Of a stretch of DNA of 64,000 bases, positions 8,204 through 17,867 are shown piece by piece. Under the pieces are notes generated by a model, which was not told where the DNA came from, searched no databases, and saw only the letters and a list, made by a program, of their open reading frames with translations. Source of the stretch: Paenibacillus woosongensis (GTDB lineage: Bacteria; Bacillota; Bacilli; Paenibacillales; Paenibacillaceae). How positions within the stretch are numbered: position 1 is the stretch's first letter; the number at the start of each line of letters is the position of its first letter. The stretch lies in the NCBI RefSeq assembly GCF_030122845.1, contig NZ_CP126084.1, positions 4,543,501 through 4,607,500 of the forward strand. Reading direction: 5' to 3'. The position numbers were made by a program, and so were the translations under genes.

Positions 8204-9796
8204 CTACTTATGATCCTGATAAGCGCGGTGTTTCTCCTCCTGGACCTGCCTTCCCCCCATCATCATATACTCTGCTACCTCCTGGTCATAAACCGAATCG
8301 AATTCCTCAGGTTTCGCCGTAAGAACTTTCACAAAGATCTCATCATTCTTATCGTTCAGGATAGCTGAGGATTTGATTTCAGATGGCAGGATGGTTGGGA
8401 TCCGCGGAGTTGCAATTCCGTCGTTCATTCCATATTCCACGCTCTGGAGCGCAAAGTCTTCAAAGCTGGGAATCGAAGCATTGGCTTTCAGATTCAACTG
8501 TTCATCCGTGCTGCTGACATATTTGCCATTAAGAATGATGCAATAATCGAAATAATTAAATAGCAGAGTGTTCGCCTCTTCATTCTCCAGCGTAACTGGC
8601 AATCCATTCTCCATTTCGTAGGTTACCCCCTCAATCCCGTTCTGAAGGGTAATATAGTTTTCCGGCTGCGCCATCCAATTCAAATACTTGATCGCTGCCT
8701 CGGCGTTACGGCTCGTTTTTGGAACCATAATGTACATGCCCGTCTTTTCCAAAATCGGCTTTGTTTTTTTGCCATTTGCATTGGTGAAGGGATCAATGGG
8801 AGTCAGTATCGCGTTTGGATCGTTTTTCTGCAACTCGGCCAAATACCCCATATACACAGGTTCAATCGTATTGGGCGTAGCGGCGCCAACGCGGCCGTTC
8901 ACCAGGTGCTTCTGGAATTGCTGGGCATACCTGTCGAGATGGAAATCAGGATCGATCAGACCTTCATGATACAGCCGGTTCAGAAGTTTGAACGCATCTT
9001 TGTTCCCCGGCATTATCCATCCCGGATCGGCGTATAAATCCTCCTCGGTGATGCGGTCCCAATCCCAAAACGAGTACTGCAATGGCGCTATATGATAGTA
9101 ATCGATATGTCCATAGGGATAAATGGTTTCCCCGTATTTCTCCAGCCTGAGCTTCTTGAATGCCTTTAAGGCTTGGTAAAACTGCTCTGTTGTTTCAGGC
9201 AGAGGCAATTCCGCTTCCTTGAGCCAATCTTCGCGGATCAGGGTCGTGCTACGGGCAGTTAGCACCCGTTTGGCCGGAATCGCAAATTGCATTCCATTTA
9301 TGCGTCCATAGCTTAGGATTTCCTCCCCCAGGACGGTTTTCAGGTCTTGGCCGTACTGGTCCAGCAAAGGAGAAAGATCGGTTAATTTGCCTTGAGTGAA
9401 AAAGTTATAGACCGTAGGAAGATCGTACGTAAACACGATATCCGGGGCTTGATTCGCGGCCATAAGCACTTGCAGTCTCCCCACTTCTTCAGCCCTGGGT
9501 ATTGTGATGAATTCAACCTTGATTCGTTCCGGATCTCCAAAGTGCTTTTGAATATACTGCGTAATATAATTGTCCGTAATCGAATTTACTCCAGCGGGTT
9601 TGTTATTACGTTCGAACAGCTCGATTCTTAACGTTGTCCAACGATCAGTCGAAGCGGATTCGTCGGCCCCGAGGCGTCCTCTGGCACCCTCAGCATGGCC
9701 TGATTTATTCGATCCCGCAGGGCCGTTACAGCCCATCATGAATGACAAGATGGCGGTAACCACCATGATCGAAGTTAAAGACCGCAGAAACGGCAT
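8204..9796 (-). CDS. ABC transporter solute-binding lipoprotein (regulator-linked copy)
   Basis: 530 residues with a lipoprotein signal (hydrophobic stretch ending SFMMGC, then a Gly/Ser/Lys linker). Paralogue of the protein at 4410-6011, sharing ELF.RNN.PAG, YIQK.FGDP, F.T/IPRAEEV and APDIVFTY in the same order. GGAGGGGG lies upstream of the ATG. It is directly downstream of the AraC-type membrane regulator (35-base gap) and followed by a terminator, so it forms a separate transcription unit with the regulator. It may serve as the ligand-presenting partner of that sensor or as an alternative binding protein for the permeases; the sequence does not decide this. Confidence 0.9.
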   Translation of the reverse strand: MPFLRSLTSIMVVTAILSFMMGCNGPAGSNKSGHAEGARGRLGADESASTDRWTTLRIELFERNNKPAGVNSITDNYITQYIQKHFGDPERIKVEFITIPRAEEVGRLQVLMAANQAPDIVFTYDLPTVYNFFTQGKLTDLSPLLDQYGQDLKTVLGEEILSYGRINGMQFAIPAKRVLTARSTTLIREDWLKEAELPLPETTEQFYQALKAFKKLRLEKYGETIYPYGHIDYYHIAPLQYSFWDWDRITEEDLYADPGWIMPGNKDAFKLLNRLYHEGLIDPDFHLDRYAQQFQKHLVNGRVGAATPNTIEPVYMGYLAELQKNDPNAILTPIDPFTNANGKKTKPILEKTGMYIMVPKTSRNAEAAIKYLNWMAQPENYITLQNGIEGVTYEMENGLPVTLENEEANTLLFNYFDYCIILNGKYVSSTDEQLNLKANASIPSFEDFALQSVEYGMNDGIATPRIPTILPSEIKSSAILNDKNDEIFVKVLTAKPEEFDSVYDQEVAEYMMMGGRQVQEEKHRAYQDHK

Positions 9797-9831
9797 GGAG
9801 ACCCCCTCCTCCTCGATTGTTAAACTGAGTT

Positions 9832-12048
9832 CTATATGGTGCGGTACATATTGCGAAACTCCCCTGGGGGAACGTCTTGAAGCTTCTTGAAAGCCCGATA
9901 AAATGAATTCACATTCTGGTAACCGATTTGTTCTGCGATCGATTGGATCGAATCCTCTGTTTCTATTAATAGCCGTTTGGCCTGCTGCATTCTGATCTTC
10001 AACACATAATCAACGAATTTCTCGCCCAGTTCCTCTTTAAATAGCAGGCTAAGAGCGCTTGGTTGAAGTTTGAAAATATCGCTTACCCGGGCCAGGGACA
10101 GATCCGGATCGGCAAAATGCGCATCAATATAACCTTTGGCTTGCATCGCAATGCTGTGATGTCTTCTAGCCTGCCGGTCCTCATCCACACAAGCCTCGAA
10201 CATCGCCATGATGCCCATGAACTGATATTCGAACTCATCCAGCGTTTCTGCCGTTTCGTTCAGGTTGGCGAACCGATGCTGAAAATCCTGTTTCCAAATT
10301 TGTTGAATGTTCGGTGATAACGCGTTAACCGCCTGATCCATCCGCTTGGCGAAAATATTTACAAGCCCAGTCATGTCTTGCTTCATAAACCGCATCTTTC
10401 TTAATTCCGTGAAAATCTGAGTCAATTTCTCCCGCCAATCGCTCTCGTTCATTCGGAAGGATTGAACCGCCTGATCCAGAGCTTGCAGGTAAACGTAATT
10501 GTCCAGGCTCAATTTACCGGCGCTCTTACGATTATCAATGATCGTATTCGTTCCGAAAATCATTTTCAGTTCAACGTTGTCGTGCGCATTGCGGTAAGAA
10601 TCCGCGACGGTTTCGATGGAATCGGAATCGGCCCCCACCCCAATCGTTATCGTAAGCTCCAGATGCTGATTGATCCATTTTTGGAATTCCTCCGCGTAGG
10701 CTGACGTCGTTTTGCTGCTGCGTGGATCGGCTGCAATATGCTGGATGACAAAAGCGATTCGATGCGGTTCCATCCAGACGTCCCAAACAAATGAATGATG
10801 GTTCTGCCCTAGGTCGCGGAAGGCGCTTTCGATAATAAATTTGAGCAAATGCTGATCCTTGACCTTGTATTTGTCAGTAAAGCTAGAATAATGATCAATT
10901 TCCACCACGATAACCCCTAGCCGGTCATACGCATCAGGCAGGCTCAAATCCGCAAGCTTCTGCTTGAATTCTTCGTCCGTTAAATACAGATGGCCCGCCA
11001 ACAAGTCGTGAAACAGACGCTGCTGCCGCAGCAAACAATCTTCCTTATGCAAATTCTCATAATCCAGAGACCTCTTAAGCAGATGATCCAAGGCCATTTC
11101 TATAAAAGTGAACTCATTATTCGCCCCCTTGATGCCAAGCTCCTCACTTTTTCGGTTCGAAAACTGGCCTACCTTTTCCATAATGGAATGAATCGGCTTG
11201 TAGTGCATATGCGTTACGATGGTAAAGCCGACCAATGCCAATAAAATGATAAAGATCAGAATAAACATCCATACACTAGAGAAGAGAGACAAAATATTGT
11301 AACCACTATCATATACACCCTGGGAAACAAACCTCCAGCCCGTATAGTCAGATTGAACCATAATCATGTCCGCCCCGCTGTCCGAAGCCGATGGGGCACT
11401 ATCATCGCCTTCTAATAGCAGCACTGAATTGGAATCGCTTTCATTTAACGAGTTAAGATAGTCCATAAAAGATCGCTGGTACACATTTACGACAAAGGCA
11501 CCACGTACTTCATCCCCCGTATAGGCGAACTTCACAAGCGAGACAACCTTCTGCTTGTCTTCGTCAAAAGCCGCATAGGCGAATAAGCGCGGATCATGCC
11601 AGTCCGTCGACTCTTTCTTGTCAAAGTTAAACATTAAAAATTCACGATCGCCAAAAGAGTCCAGCGCATACGAGCCAAGATCCGAAATAACCCGCTGCTC
11701 GTCCTCATTGTACATATAAATCGTATTGGAGAAAGGCAGGGCTAGACTTAATTCGATAATTTTCTTCTGCAGCATGAAATCATCAACAGCATGCTTGGGC
11801 CGATCGGAAAAATACTCCTGGATGTCGTTATCCATTAACAATTTGCTGACTACATTGCGTTCAATTAACATCAAATTAGCATCCAGATTAAAGACCATAC
11901 GATTCAAGATCGCGTTGTTGGTCTCCTTATACTTCTTCTCGGAGGCATTATTCAATACAAGGAAAATAATAAAGATCATCGAGGAAATGATGACGAAGAG
12001 AATAGGAGCATATGAAAGAATCGTTCGATAATACCAGTTCATTTTCAT
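9832..12048 (-). CDS. Membrane-bound AraC-family transcriptional regulator
   Basis: 738 residues. Order: N-terminal membrane segment (about 10-32), extracytoplasmic sensor region (about 35-260), second membrane segment (about 262-290, SVWMFILIFIILLALVGF), cytoplasmic region, then a C-terminal AraC double helix-turn-helix (about 635-735) with DPDLSLARVSDIF and DSIQSIAEQIGYQNVNSFYRAFKK. This is the YesS/YtdP-like sensor-regulator architecture common in Paenibacillus next to sugar ABC transporters. It probably senses a sugar outside the cell and activates the neighbouring binding protein and permease operons. Confidence 0.92.
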   Translation of the reverse strand: MKMNWYYRTILSYAPILFVIISSMIFIIFLVLNNASEKKYKETNNAILNRMVFNLDANLMLIERNVVSKLLMDNDIQEYFSDRPKHAVDDFMLQKKIIELSLALPFSNTIYMYNEDEQRVISDLGSYALDSFGDREFLMFNFDKKESTDWHDPRLFAYAAFDEDKQKVVSLVKFAYTGDEVRGAFVVNVYQRSFMDYLNSLNESDSNSVLLLEGDDSAPSASDSGADMIMVQSDYTGWRFVSQGVYDSGYNILSLFSSVWMFILIFIILLALVGFTIVTHMHYKPIHSIMEKVGQFSNRKSEELGIKGANNEFTFIEMALDHLLKRSLDYENLHKEDCLLRQQRLFHDLLAGHLYLTDEEFKQKLADLSLPDAYDRLGVIVVEIDHYSSFTDKYKVKDQHLLKFIIESAFRDLGQNHHSFVWDVWMEPHRIAFVIQHIAADPRSSKTTSAYAEEFQKWINQHLELTITIGVGADSDSIETVADSYRNAHDNVELKMIFGTNTIIDNRKSAGKLSLDNYVYLQALDQAVQSFRMNESDWREKLTQIFTELRKMRFMKQDMTGLVNIFAKRMDQAVNALSPNIQQIWKQDFQHRFANLNETAETLDEFEYQFMGIMAMFEACVDEDRQARRHHSIAMQAKGYIDAHFADPDLSLARVSDIFKLQPSALSLLFKEELGEKFVDYVLKIRMQQAKRLLIETEDSIQSIAEQIGYQNVNSFYRAFKKLQDVPPGEFRNMYRTI

Positions 12049-12182
12049 AGAGCTAATCTCCCAAAAAGCAGTTTCATAGATTATAAAAGAAAACCATCTA
12101 TGTTGTTAATTCACATTTTATTCGGAGTTATCTTTTTTTATTCCTGAGCCATATATTCGCTATAGAGGCTTGTTAACCCTGC

Positions 12183-12269
12183 AAAATTTAAAATTTAAAA
12201 TTTAAAGGAATGCACCCCTAGAATAGACTTTGGAAAAGCCTTGGTTCAACCATAAGTCCTAGGGGTGCA
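12183..12269. repeat. AT-repeat and 11-bp inverted repeat downstream of broken permeases
   Basis: Three copies of an AAATTTAA-like unit (12183-12205) precede a perfect 11-bp inverted repeat, TGCACCCCTAG (12211-12221) against CTAGGGGTGCA (12259-12269), with a 37-base loop. On the minus strand the hairpin lies just after the stop at 12290 and is followed by T-rich sequence, so it may be a terminator; a small non-coding repeat element is the alternative. Confidence 0.5.
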
Positions 12270-12289
12270 CTAATCTCATTTTATAGTAA

Positions 12290-12848
12290 TTAACGAACAT
12301 TGCGATATAAAAACAAGTAAGCAGAAATAGTAAATAATAATACTACCCAAGAAAATTGAACCACTAGCCCCGACCATTTGTCCAAAAAAATATTTACCTC
12401 AGATATTGAAAAAAGATTCATTGTAGCAAGAGTAGGTAAAAATTTAGCCAACTGAAAAAACGAAAACAACATGTGGCTAAGTCCCAAAACAAGCGGGAGC
12501 ATGATAGCGATAGGTGCTATAAACCCCTGTAAAGACAACAAACATGGCGATGTTTACAAATTTCGCACATAAAAGTTTTAATCTAGATGGTTGTGTGAGA
12601 AGTGTTGTTCTAAGAGCAGCGTGCGAATATTCTTGTCCAAAATAACCTGCACTGGCAACAATAATTCCTGGTTGACCCAAATAAAGGGCTTGCAAGCAAA
12701 GAGAAAGGATCTCCTGCTCTCTCCCTATCTTTGGTGTATCGGATGTTAATAAGTAGAGTAAGGGAATGATAATAGCTCCAACTACACCTAGAACACACCA
12801 CCCATAAGAAAAAAATTTAGTTTTCTCACTACGCAATGCAGCGTACAT
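12290..12848 (-). pseudogene. ABC-2 type permease, frameshifted
   Basis: Two overlapping frames make one membrane protein: the first (from ATG 12848, MYAALRSEKTKFFSYGW, through PSRLKLLCAKFVNIAMFVVF) and the second (LQGFIAPIAIMLPLVLGLSHMLF to the stop at 12290). Together they resemble an ABC-2/BcrB-type permease of about 180-190 residues with several hydrophobic segments. A single-base shift near 12525-12545 breaks it. It overlaps the preceding permease fragment by ATGA, so both came from one operon. No matching ATPase gene is left nearby. Confidence 0.65.
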
Positions 12849-13188
12849 CAATATTTTCCTCCTACATCACTACGAATAAAAGCGTAAAAAGACGTGATTA
12901 AAGCTATTGTCACCCATATCAGCAGTACGATACCGCCTTTTAGTGGATCATGTTCATAAGGGGCTGTTGGTGTTGCAACGAGAAGATTACCTGCTGCCAC
13001 AGGAAGATACCCCCCCCCATTCCCACCTTTGTGCTAAATACTTTCCAAGATTGTAAACCTGAGGAACTAAAAAAGCTAAAGGTACGATAGCATTTCTAAA
13101 GAGCATTCCGATTCCAAAAGAAAGTACAGTTGATAAAATCCAATTCAGCGCTGAAAAGCCAATAAACTGCCAAGCTATTGTACTTGAC
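12848..13188 (-). pseudogene. ABC-2 type permease C-terminal fragment, cut by IS30
   Basis: Only the C-terminal half survives. The part next to the IS30 end reads SSTIAWQFIGFSALNWIL...FLVPQVYNLGKYLAQRWEW, then an 8-C run at 13011-13018 shifts the frame, after which YLPVAAGNLLVATPTAPYE...YAFIRSDVGGKY continues to a TGA. The upstream half is missing exactly where IS30 sequence starts (13189). The shift at a homopolymer may be a sequencing error, but the truncation is real. Confidence 0.65.
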
Positions 13189-13393
13189 GGATTGTAATAT
13201 GAAGTGCGACAGGTGCCAAGAGAATAACAAATAGTCCATGGCTGATTCGTGTAGAATGAAGTTACCACACCACCCCTATACAAGGAGAATCAGAACATGA
13301 ACTACACTCATTTTAGCATAGTCGAACGTAGTCAGATAGAAGTCCTACGTTTGGGATGGACTAACCGCGAGATCGGTAAAAATCTTGGGAGAA
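13189..13393 (+). mobile_element. IS30-family element, left-end fragment
   Basis: 205 bases nearly identical, in inverted orientation, to the left end of the IS30 copy at 26333-27399. It contains the terminal repeat (starting GGATTGTAATATG), about 100 bases of leader and the first 32 or so transposase codons (MNYTHFSIVERSQIEVLRLG). It then stops abruptly at ISL3-type sequence. Confidence 0.85.
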
Positions 13394-13969
13394 GGACTGA
13401 TCTCGAACCAGATTCAAGAAGTCTGCTGCCATATGTCTCCGGCATTCATCCGAGGCATTGAAACGTTTTTCCCGAAAGCCGAGATCACTTTTGATAAATT
13501 TCATGTGATGAAATTAGCCAACGAAGCCGTAGATGAAGTACGTAAGAATGAGCAGAAAAAGCAACCAGAACTAAAGCACACAAAATATATTTGGCTAAAA
13601 AACGAAAGTAACCTGAATGATACACAACGAGAAACGTTACTTCGCCTAAAAGACCAGCATTTAAATACAGGTCATGCTTACCGTTTGAAGCTTGCTCTCC
13701 AAAATTTTTGGTCGGAGCCGCATATCTTTGCGGATATATACTTAGGGGAATGGATGAGCTGGGCAAAGCGTTCCAAACTGGAGCCCATGATTAAGTTAGC
13801 AACTACCATTAAACAGCATGAAGAAGGCGTTTTACGCTGGTTTCACAGCAAAATGACGAATGGTTTCCTAGAAGGACTAAATGGGTTGGTTCAAGCAGCT
13901 AAACGGAAAGCAAGAGGCTACCTTGCTTTGTATATTCCAATAATTGCGTCACAGATTTTTATATTATGA
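13394..13969 (+). pseudogene. ISL3-family transposase fragment
   Basis: About 175 residues of the DDE domain of an ISL3-type transposase: MSPAFIRGIETFFPKAEITF, FDKFHVMKLANEAVDEVR and NGFLEGLNGLVQAAKRKARGY are characteristic. The N-terminal zinc-finger and helix-turn-helix part is missing, replaced by the IS30 end, and the C-terminus after about 13920 is foreign. It cannot encode a working transposase; it marks the left boundary of the biosynthetic cluster. Confidence 0.85.
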
Positions 13970-13979
13970 GAATTCCTCC

Positions 13980-15209
13980 TCATACGACCTCAAACACAAC
14001 TTTTTTTGTTATTTTATCCATAATTTCATAGAGTTCAATATAGCTATTTGCTTTTACCATAAAATAACCTATGCGATCCCATGAATTTCTAAATTTATTA
14101 ATTTGGTCTCCAGGCTTTACGCTTATATTCCAATTAACCACATGTTCTTCGTCATTTAATATGTCCAAGTTTTTAATTTCTTTTAGTTTTCCTGGTTCAG
14201 CATAAAAAAAACGCACAGCAGTTAATGATCTGTGTTCAAAATTTATATTTAAATTGTTGTTCTGTAACATCATATCAATAAAAGTTCTTCTAAAGTTAAA
14301 ACCATATGAATTGGTAATCAATTCAGATATGTTATCCCCGGGTATTCTTGCAGCACATTCTACAAGATGAGGAATCTCTTGCTTAAGAATCCATTCCGAA
14401 TGCAAAACACCGTTTTCAACCTCCGCTGCTTCAATAATCTTTTCTTTATAATATTTTATTTTGTTTTTTACAGCTTCAGATACTTGACCAGGAACAATGT
14501 GTCCTGATTCTACAAAGTACTTGCCTAAAAATTTGTCCTTCAGCGTAATATTAAAAAAAACAATCTCACTATTCTTTACAAGACATTCTACACTAACTTC
14601 ATCACCTTCAATAAAATCCTCTGCTATGTACTGATGCACAATTTCTCTATCTGGTACCAAAACATTTTCGGTTGAATGCATCGTTTCTTCATAAGCACTC
14701 TCGATCTCTTCAACTCTGTTGATTTTAATAACCCCAATAGAAGCGTGTCGTGTCGCTGGTTTGAAAATAATCGGATGTCCTATGAAAAATAATTTTAATT
14801 GATTCATTGAGTTTATTTCTTGATAACGGGGTTGAGGAATTCCAATATCCTCGCAAAGATCTCTCAAAAGTATTTTATTAGTGAATACCCTCGCACCCTT
14901 ATCTCCGACTCTTGGAAGTCCCAAATATTGGGCTGCTTTATTAGCCGCCTTAACGCAATATTCAAATCCGGGAACTACTGCGTCAAATTTAATTTTTTTA
15001 GACCAAGCTTTCACCACATCCATATATTCTTCAGAATCGTGGTACTTGCTTTCAATAATTTGACTAATCATCTCAGAACTAAACGGCTTCATTTTTCTTA
15101 ATACATCAGGCTCTTCAATTATAAAAAAGCGAAACTCATCTTCTTCATTCATTTCAACTAAATTTTTAATAAACATGGTATATCTACCGATTTGTAATAT
15201 ATTTTTCAT
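13980..15209 (-). CDS. ATP-grasp ligase 1 of the biosynthetic operon
   Basis: About 409 residues; ATP-grasp carboxylate-amine ligase related to L-amino-acid ligases. Visible order: N-terminal pre-ATP-grasp domain, FDAVVPGFEY, TNKILLRDLCEDIGIPQPRY, HASIGVIKI (phosphate/lysine region), EDFIEGDEVSVE, then VLHSEWI and ECAARIPGD, which carry the metal-binding acidic and basic residues of the C-terminal lobe. ATG at 15209 has GGGGG 8 bases upstream. It is the last gene of the operon and one of three paralogues; it should join a carboxylic acid to an amine through an acyl-phosphate. Substrates unknown; L-2,3-diaminopropionate is the obvious candidate from context. Confidence 0.85.
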   Translation of the reverse strand: MKNILQIGRYTMFIKNLVEMNEEDEFRFFIIEEPDVLRKMKPFSSEMISQIIESKYHDSEEYMDVVKAWSKKIKFDAVVPGFEYCVKAANKAAQYLGLPRVGDKGARVFTNKILLRDLCEDIGIPQPRYQEINSMNQLKLFFIGHPIIFKPATRHASIGVIKINRVEEIESAYEETMHSTENVLVPDREIVHQYIAEDFIEGDEVSVECLVKNSEIVFFNITLKDKFLGKYFVESGHIVPGQVSEAVKNKIKYYKEKIIEAAEVENGVLHSEWILKQEIPHLVECAARIPGDNISELITNSYGFNFRRTFIDMMLQNNNLNINFEHRSLTAVRFFYAEPGKLKEIKNLDILNDEEHVVNWNISVKPGDQINKFRNSWDRIGYFMVKANSYIELYEIMDKITKKVVFEVV

Positions 15210-15759
15210 TTTCATAACCCCCATTGCACAAGATTGGATTTGAAAGCAACGAGTAACAATCTTCATTCATACATTTAAAGTGCTGAAAATCTAAAACTAC
15301 CTGCTGAAGCAATTTTTCAATCGGATGCGCTTGAATAAACGCACATTCTTTAGCTGTTTTTTCACAAATGAAACATTTACGAGGAGATAATTGCAACATT
15401 TTACGGCTTATTTTCCTTCCACTTTCATTAAACACATCAATATCCCAATACTTGCTGAGTATATTTTCACATTCTATTTCTATACATAATCTTTTAAGTA
15501 AATACGGATCCTCATTTATTTTAAATAAACCTATCATTCCTAAAGTGCTATTATGGAACATCATATTTTTTATTTCTATATTATATATGTAAAGATCTTT
15601 TATTATTGTATTAATTCCTAAACTGGCCAATTCGTAGCTTGGATAAATGGTTTTATTCGCTCCAGGCATATTAACAGTAAACTGAATCAGCGCACTATCA
15701 TCTCTTAAGGAACTACGCAAAGCTTGGAGCTTTTCCCTTTGCTCTAAGATTTGCTTCAT
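15184..15759 (-). CDS. CitX-like holo-carrier synthase
   Basis: About 191 residues, resembling CitX, which transfers the 2'-(5''-phosphoribosyl)-3'-dephospho-CoA group onto a serine of the citrate lyase carrier protein. Family features: an opening Q..KLQALRSSL segment, QFTVNMPGANKTIYPS, the DIDVFN..GRKISRK segment and the Cys/His motif KCFICEKTAKECAFIQAHPIEKLLQ. ATG at 15759 follows GGAGG; an upstream start at 15822 lies within citG. Overlaps the CitG-like gene upstream and the ATP-grasp gene downstream, as expected for a coupled operon. Its substrate should be the CitD-like protein at 18606-18890. Confidence 0.85.
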   Translation of the reverse strand: MKQILEQREKLQALRSSLRDDSALIQFTVNMPGANKTIYPSYELASLGINTIIKDLYIYNIEIKNMMFHNSTLGMIGLFKINEDPYLLKRLCIEIECENILSKYWDIDVFNESGRKISRKMLQLSPRKCFICEKTAKECAFIQAHPIEKLLQQVVLDFQHFKCMNEDCYSLLSNPILCNGGYENEKYITNR

Positions 15760-16657
15760 CTTGTCCGATACCTCCTTGAATATATCCGGTCTCCCAAAGT
15801 TGTAAAGCAAGGGAAACCGCAACCAAATCTGCCGATCCGCCAGGACTCAAAGACTTTTTTTTAAAATCCCATTCCATTTCCTCTAGCAGCTTTTTACCTT
15901 GAACCGTAAATACTCCACCTAGATCAAGTACCTTTTGGGCATAAAGCTGGACATATGAAATACGTTTGTAATCAAATTCACGATTAAGCAACGTTGTGTC
16001 CTCAGTCACAGACATTAACGATAACAATGTATGGATAATCGCTTCGCGCAAATCACCTTTTCGCTCCAACGCGTCCTTTAGCGCTGGAAGACCTACGTCC
16101 AACACATGATTATATCCGTCTTTAACTTCGCCTCGAACGCCTTGGATTCCCCATTGCCTATATGCTCTTAAGCCCACTGTAGGACATTTCTCGGTTATCC
16201 TTTTTGCTTCGCTTAACTGCATGAGCATATCGCGCTCGGCAATTTTACTGACATAATAGCATACCTGAGCAGGAACCAAGCTATTATGCCTTATATAGCA
16301 AATACCCGCCGCCGCACATAACAATACGCCATGGAATATCATCCCTTTATGCGTGTTAACTCCCCCCGTTGCTTCAAACATATCCTTCTCTGCTTGTAAA
16401 CCTAGCTCTTGAAGCAGGGGATACAATTGCGACAAGTTTGCTTCTAAGGCAAATCTTATCCCGGTCTCCGCCGCTTGAACAAAGTAATCTGCTATAGCTA
16501 AACCGCTATGAATAAACGAATAGATATCCATGTCGTTGTGAGAACCACTATCTAGAGCACTAACTAGGCCGGGTGTTGGCCAACTGATTGCCTCAGCCAT
16601 GACGGAAAAGTTCATTTTACGTCCGATCCATTTAGCGATTAAAACTGTATCAGGCAT
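15713..16657 (-). CDS. CitG-like triphosphoribosyl-dephospho-CoA synthase
   Basis: 314 residues. CitG makes 2'-(5''-triphosphoribosyl)-3'-dephospho-CoA from ATP and dephospho-CoA, the precursor of the carrier prosthetic group. Key family motifs are in order: PTPGLVSALDSGSHNDMDI, AEKDMFEATGGVNTHKGMIF, GVRGEVKDGYNHVLDVGLPAL and VTEDTTLLNREF. The ATG overlaps the stop of the aminoacyl ligase gene by eight bases. In ordinary citrate lyase operons CitG and CitX serve citDEF; here they appear with citD and citE homologues only. Confidence 0.9.
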   Translation of the reverse strand: MPDTVLIAKWIGRKMNFSVMAEAISWPTPGLVSALDSGSHNDMDIYSFIHSGLAIADYFVQAAETGIRFALEANLSQLYPLLQELGLQAEKDMFEATGGVNTHKGMIFHGVLLCAAAGICYIRHNSLVPAQVCYYVSKIAERDMLMQLSEAKRITEKCPTVGLRAYRQWGIQGVRGEVKDGYNHVLDVGLPALKDALERKGDLREAIIHTLLSLMSVTEDTTLLNREFDYKRISYVQLYAQKVLDLGGVFTVQGKKLLEEMEWDFKKKSLSPGGSADLVAVSLALQLWETGYIQGGIGQDEANLRAKGKAPSFA

Positions 16658-17867
16658 AAACTAGATCCCTTACCGCTTCTGGCCAGAGCTCGCAATTTAA
16701 GCCATACTGTTGTAAGAAACTCCAGACACATCTTTCAATACCTAAGCCCATACAACCTGACCAAGTCTCTTTCTGATTTGCCATATTAAAATTAAACGTT
16801 TTAGAGAAAAAATCGCCGTGTGTATCAAAAGAAGCTATAGATAGGCTATCTTGTTTATAAGGAATTTCCGCTTTCACTTCTACTTTTATATTTGAGGGAA
16901 TGTTAAAATTGTTACGGGCTTGATCATCGATAAAAAAGGGATCATTTGCATGTGCACAGTGACCTTTAATACCCAGTTTCTCCATCCAGTCAATCGTCCA
17001 TTGTAGGATTTTCCTTTTATGCTCAATTACAAATTCAGGAGTTCCAATAAATATGAATTCACGCATGGAAAATTGGTTCAATCTTTCCATCATATAAATC
17101 CTTTTTCCTTCGTTCCGATAACATTCTCCGCGGATATTATAAATTTGATTATGTTCCAAATTCTGATTTTCCAAACTAAAGTAAATTTTGAAGCATGGCG
17201 CACTTTGTAAAACATAGTTTGGCGAATCCAAGTGTAGATTTACATCATTCGGTAATTTTCCGTTATTACTAACTGTTTTTGCTGTAAATTGGTCTAGTGA
17301 ATCATTGTTCAAATGGCTAGGAAAAAAAAGATGTTTTGGTGAGCTTTGAAAATAATTCATTTTTTCCATATAGTATTTTGGAATTAAAGAATTATGTTTA
17401 ACCTCTGTTACATTATGCAGTCGCTCTGATATATAGCTAACATAACTTGTATCAAACCATTCAAGAAGACGGATAATTTCCACAGAAAATTGTAAATCCT
17501 GCTCCCGTATCATTTTGATCCAACCCGTTCGAAGTAGTTCCGCTGAAATGTCTGAATCATTCACAGGAAATGTACAGGAGCAAAGATCGTTACTCTCAAA
17601 ATGTTCTTCATTGCTAACTGATTCATAATCATTTGCAACAGATTGTTGTTCTTTGGCATACCAATGATGCGTTAGAAAACGATCTATTTCATTCCTGATT
17701 TCTCCGATTTTTTTGGTTTCAAGATAGTGCACTGTGACCTTCCTATGATCAACCTGATCCACATATACTTTATGGACGGATGCATGTTGCAGTAATTGAT
17801 AGCAAAAACGTTTAATCCCCAAATCATTCAGCGAACTATTTAACTCAAATTGATATTTTTTAAACAT
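16650..17867 (-). CDS. Amino acid:[carrier protein] ligase, SerRS-like class II fold
   Basis: 405 residues, resembling the stand-alone amino acid:carrier-protein ligases related to atypical seryl-tRNA synthetases, which load an amino acid onto a phosphopantetheine-type arm instead of a tRNA. Motif 2 is recognisable as GECYRNEG...RLNQFSMREF and motif 3 as SGCMGLGIERCVWSFL. The Cys of GECYR, the Glu of MREF and the Cys of GCMG match the zinc ligands of this group. No tRNA-binding arm is present. Overlaps neighbours on both sides by eight bases. The probable acceptor is the CitD-like carrier encoded two genes upstream; the amino acid cannot be read from sequence. Confidence 0.8.
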   Translation of the reverse strand: MFKKYQFELNSSLNDLGIKRFCYQLLQHASVHKVYVDQVDHRKVTVHYLETKKIGEIRNEIDRFLTHHWYAKEQQSVANDYESVSNEEHFESNDLCSCTFPVNDSDISAELLRTGWIKMIREQDLQFSVEIIRLLEWFDTSYVSYISERLHNVTEVKHNSLIPKYYMEKMNYFQSSPKHLFFPSHLNNDSLDQFTAKTVSNNGKLPNDVNLHLDSPNYVLQSAPCFKIYFSLENQNLEHNQIYNIRGECYRNEGKRIYMMERLNQFSMREFIFIGTPEFVIEHKRKILQWTIDWMEKLGIKGHCAHANDPFFIDDQARNNFNIPSNIKVEVKAEIPYKQDSLSIASFDTHGDFFSKTFNFNMANQKETWSGCMGLGIERCVWSFLQQYGLNCELWPEAVRDLVYA

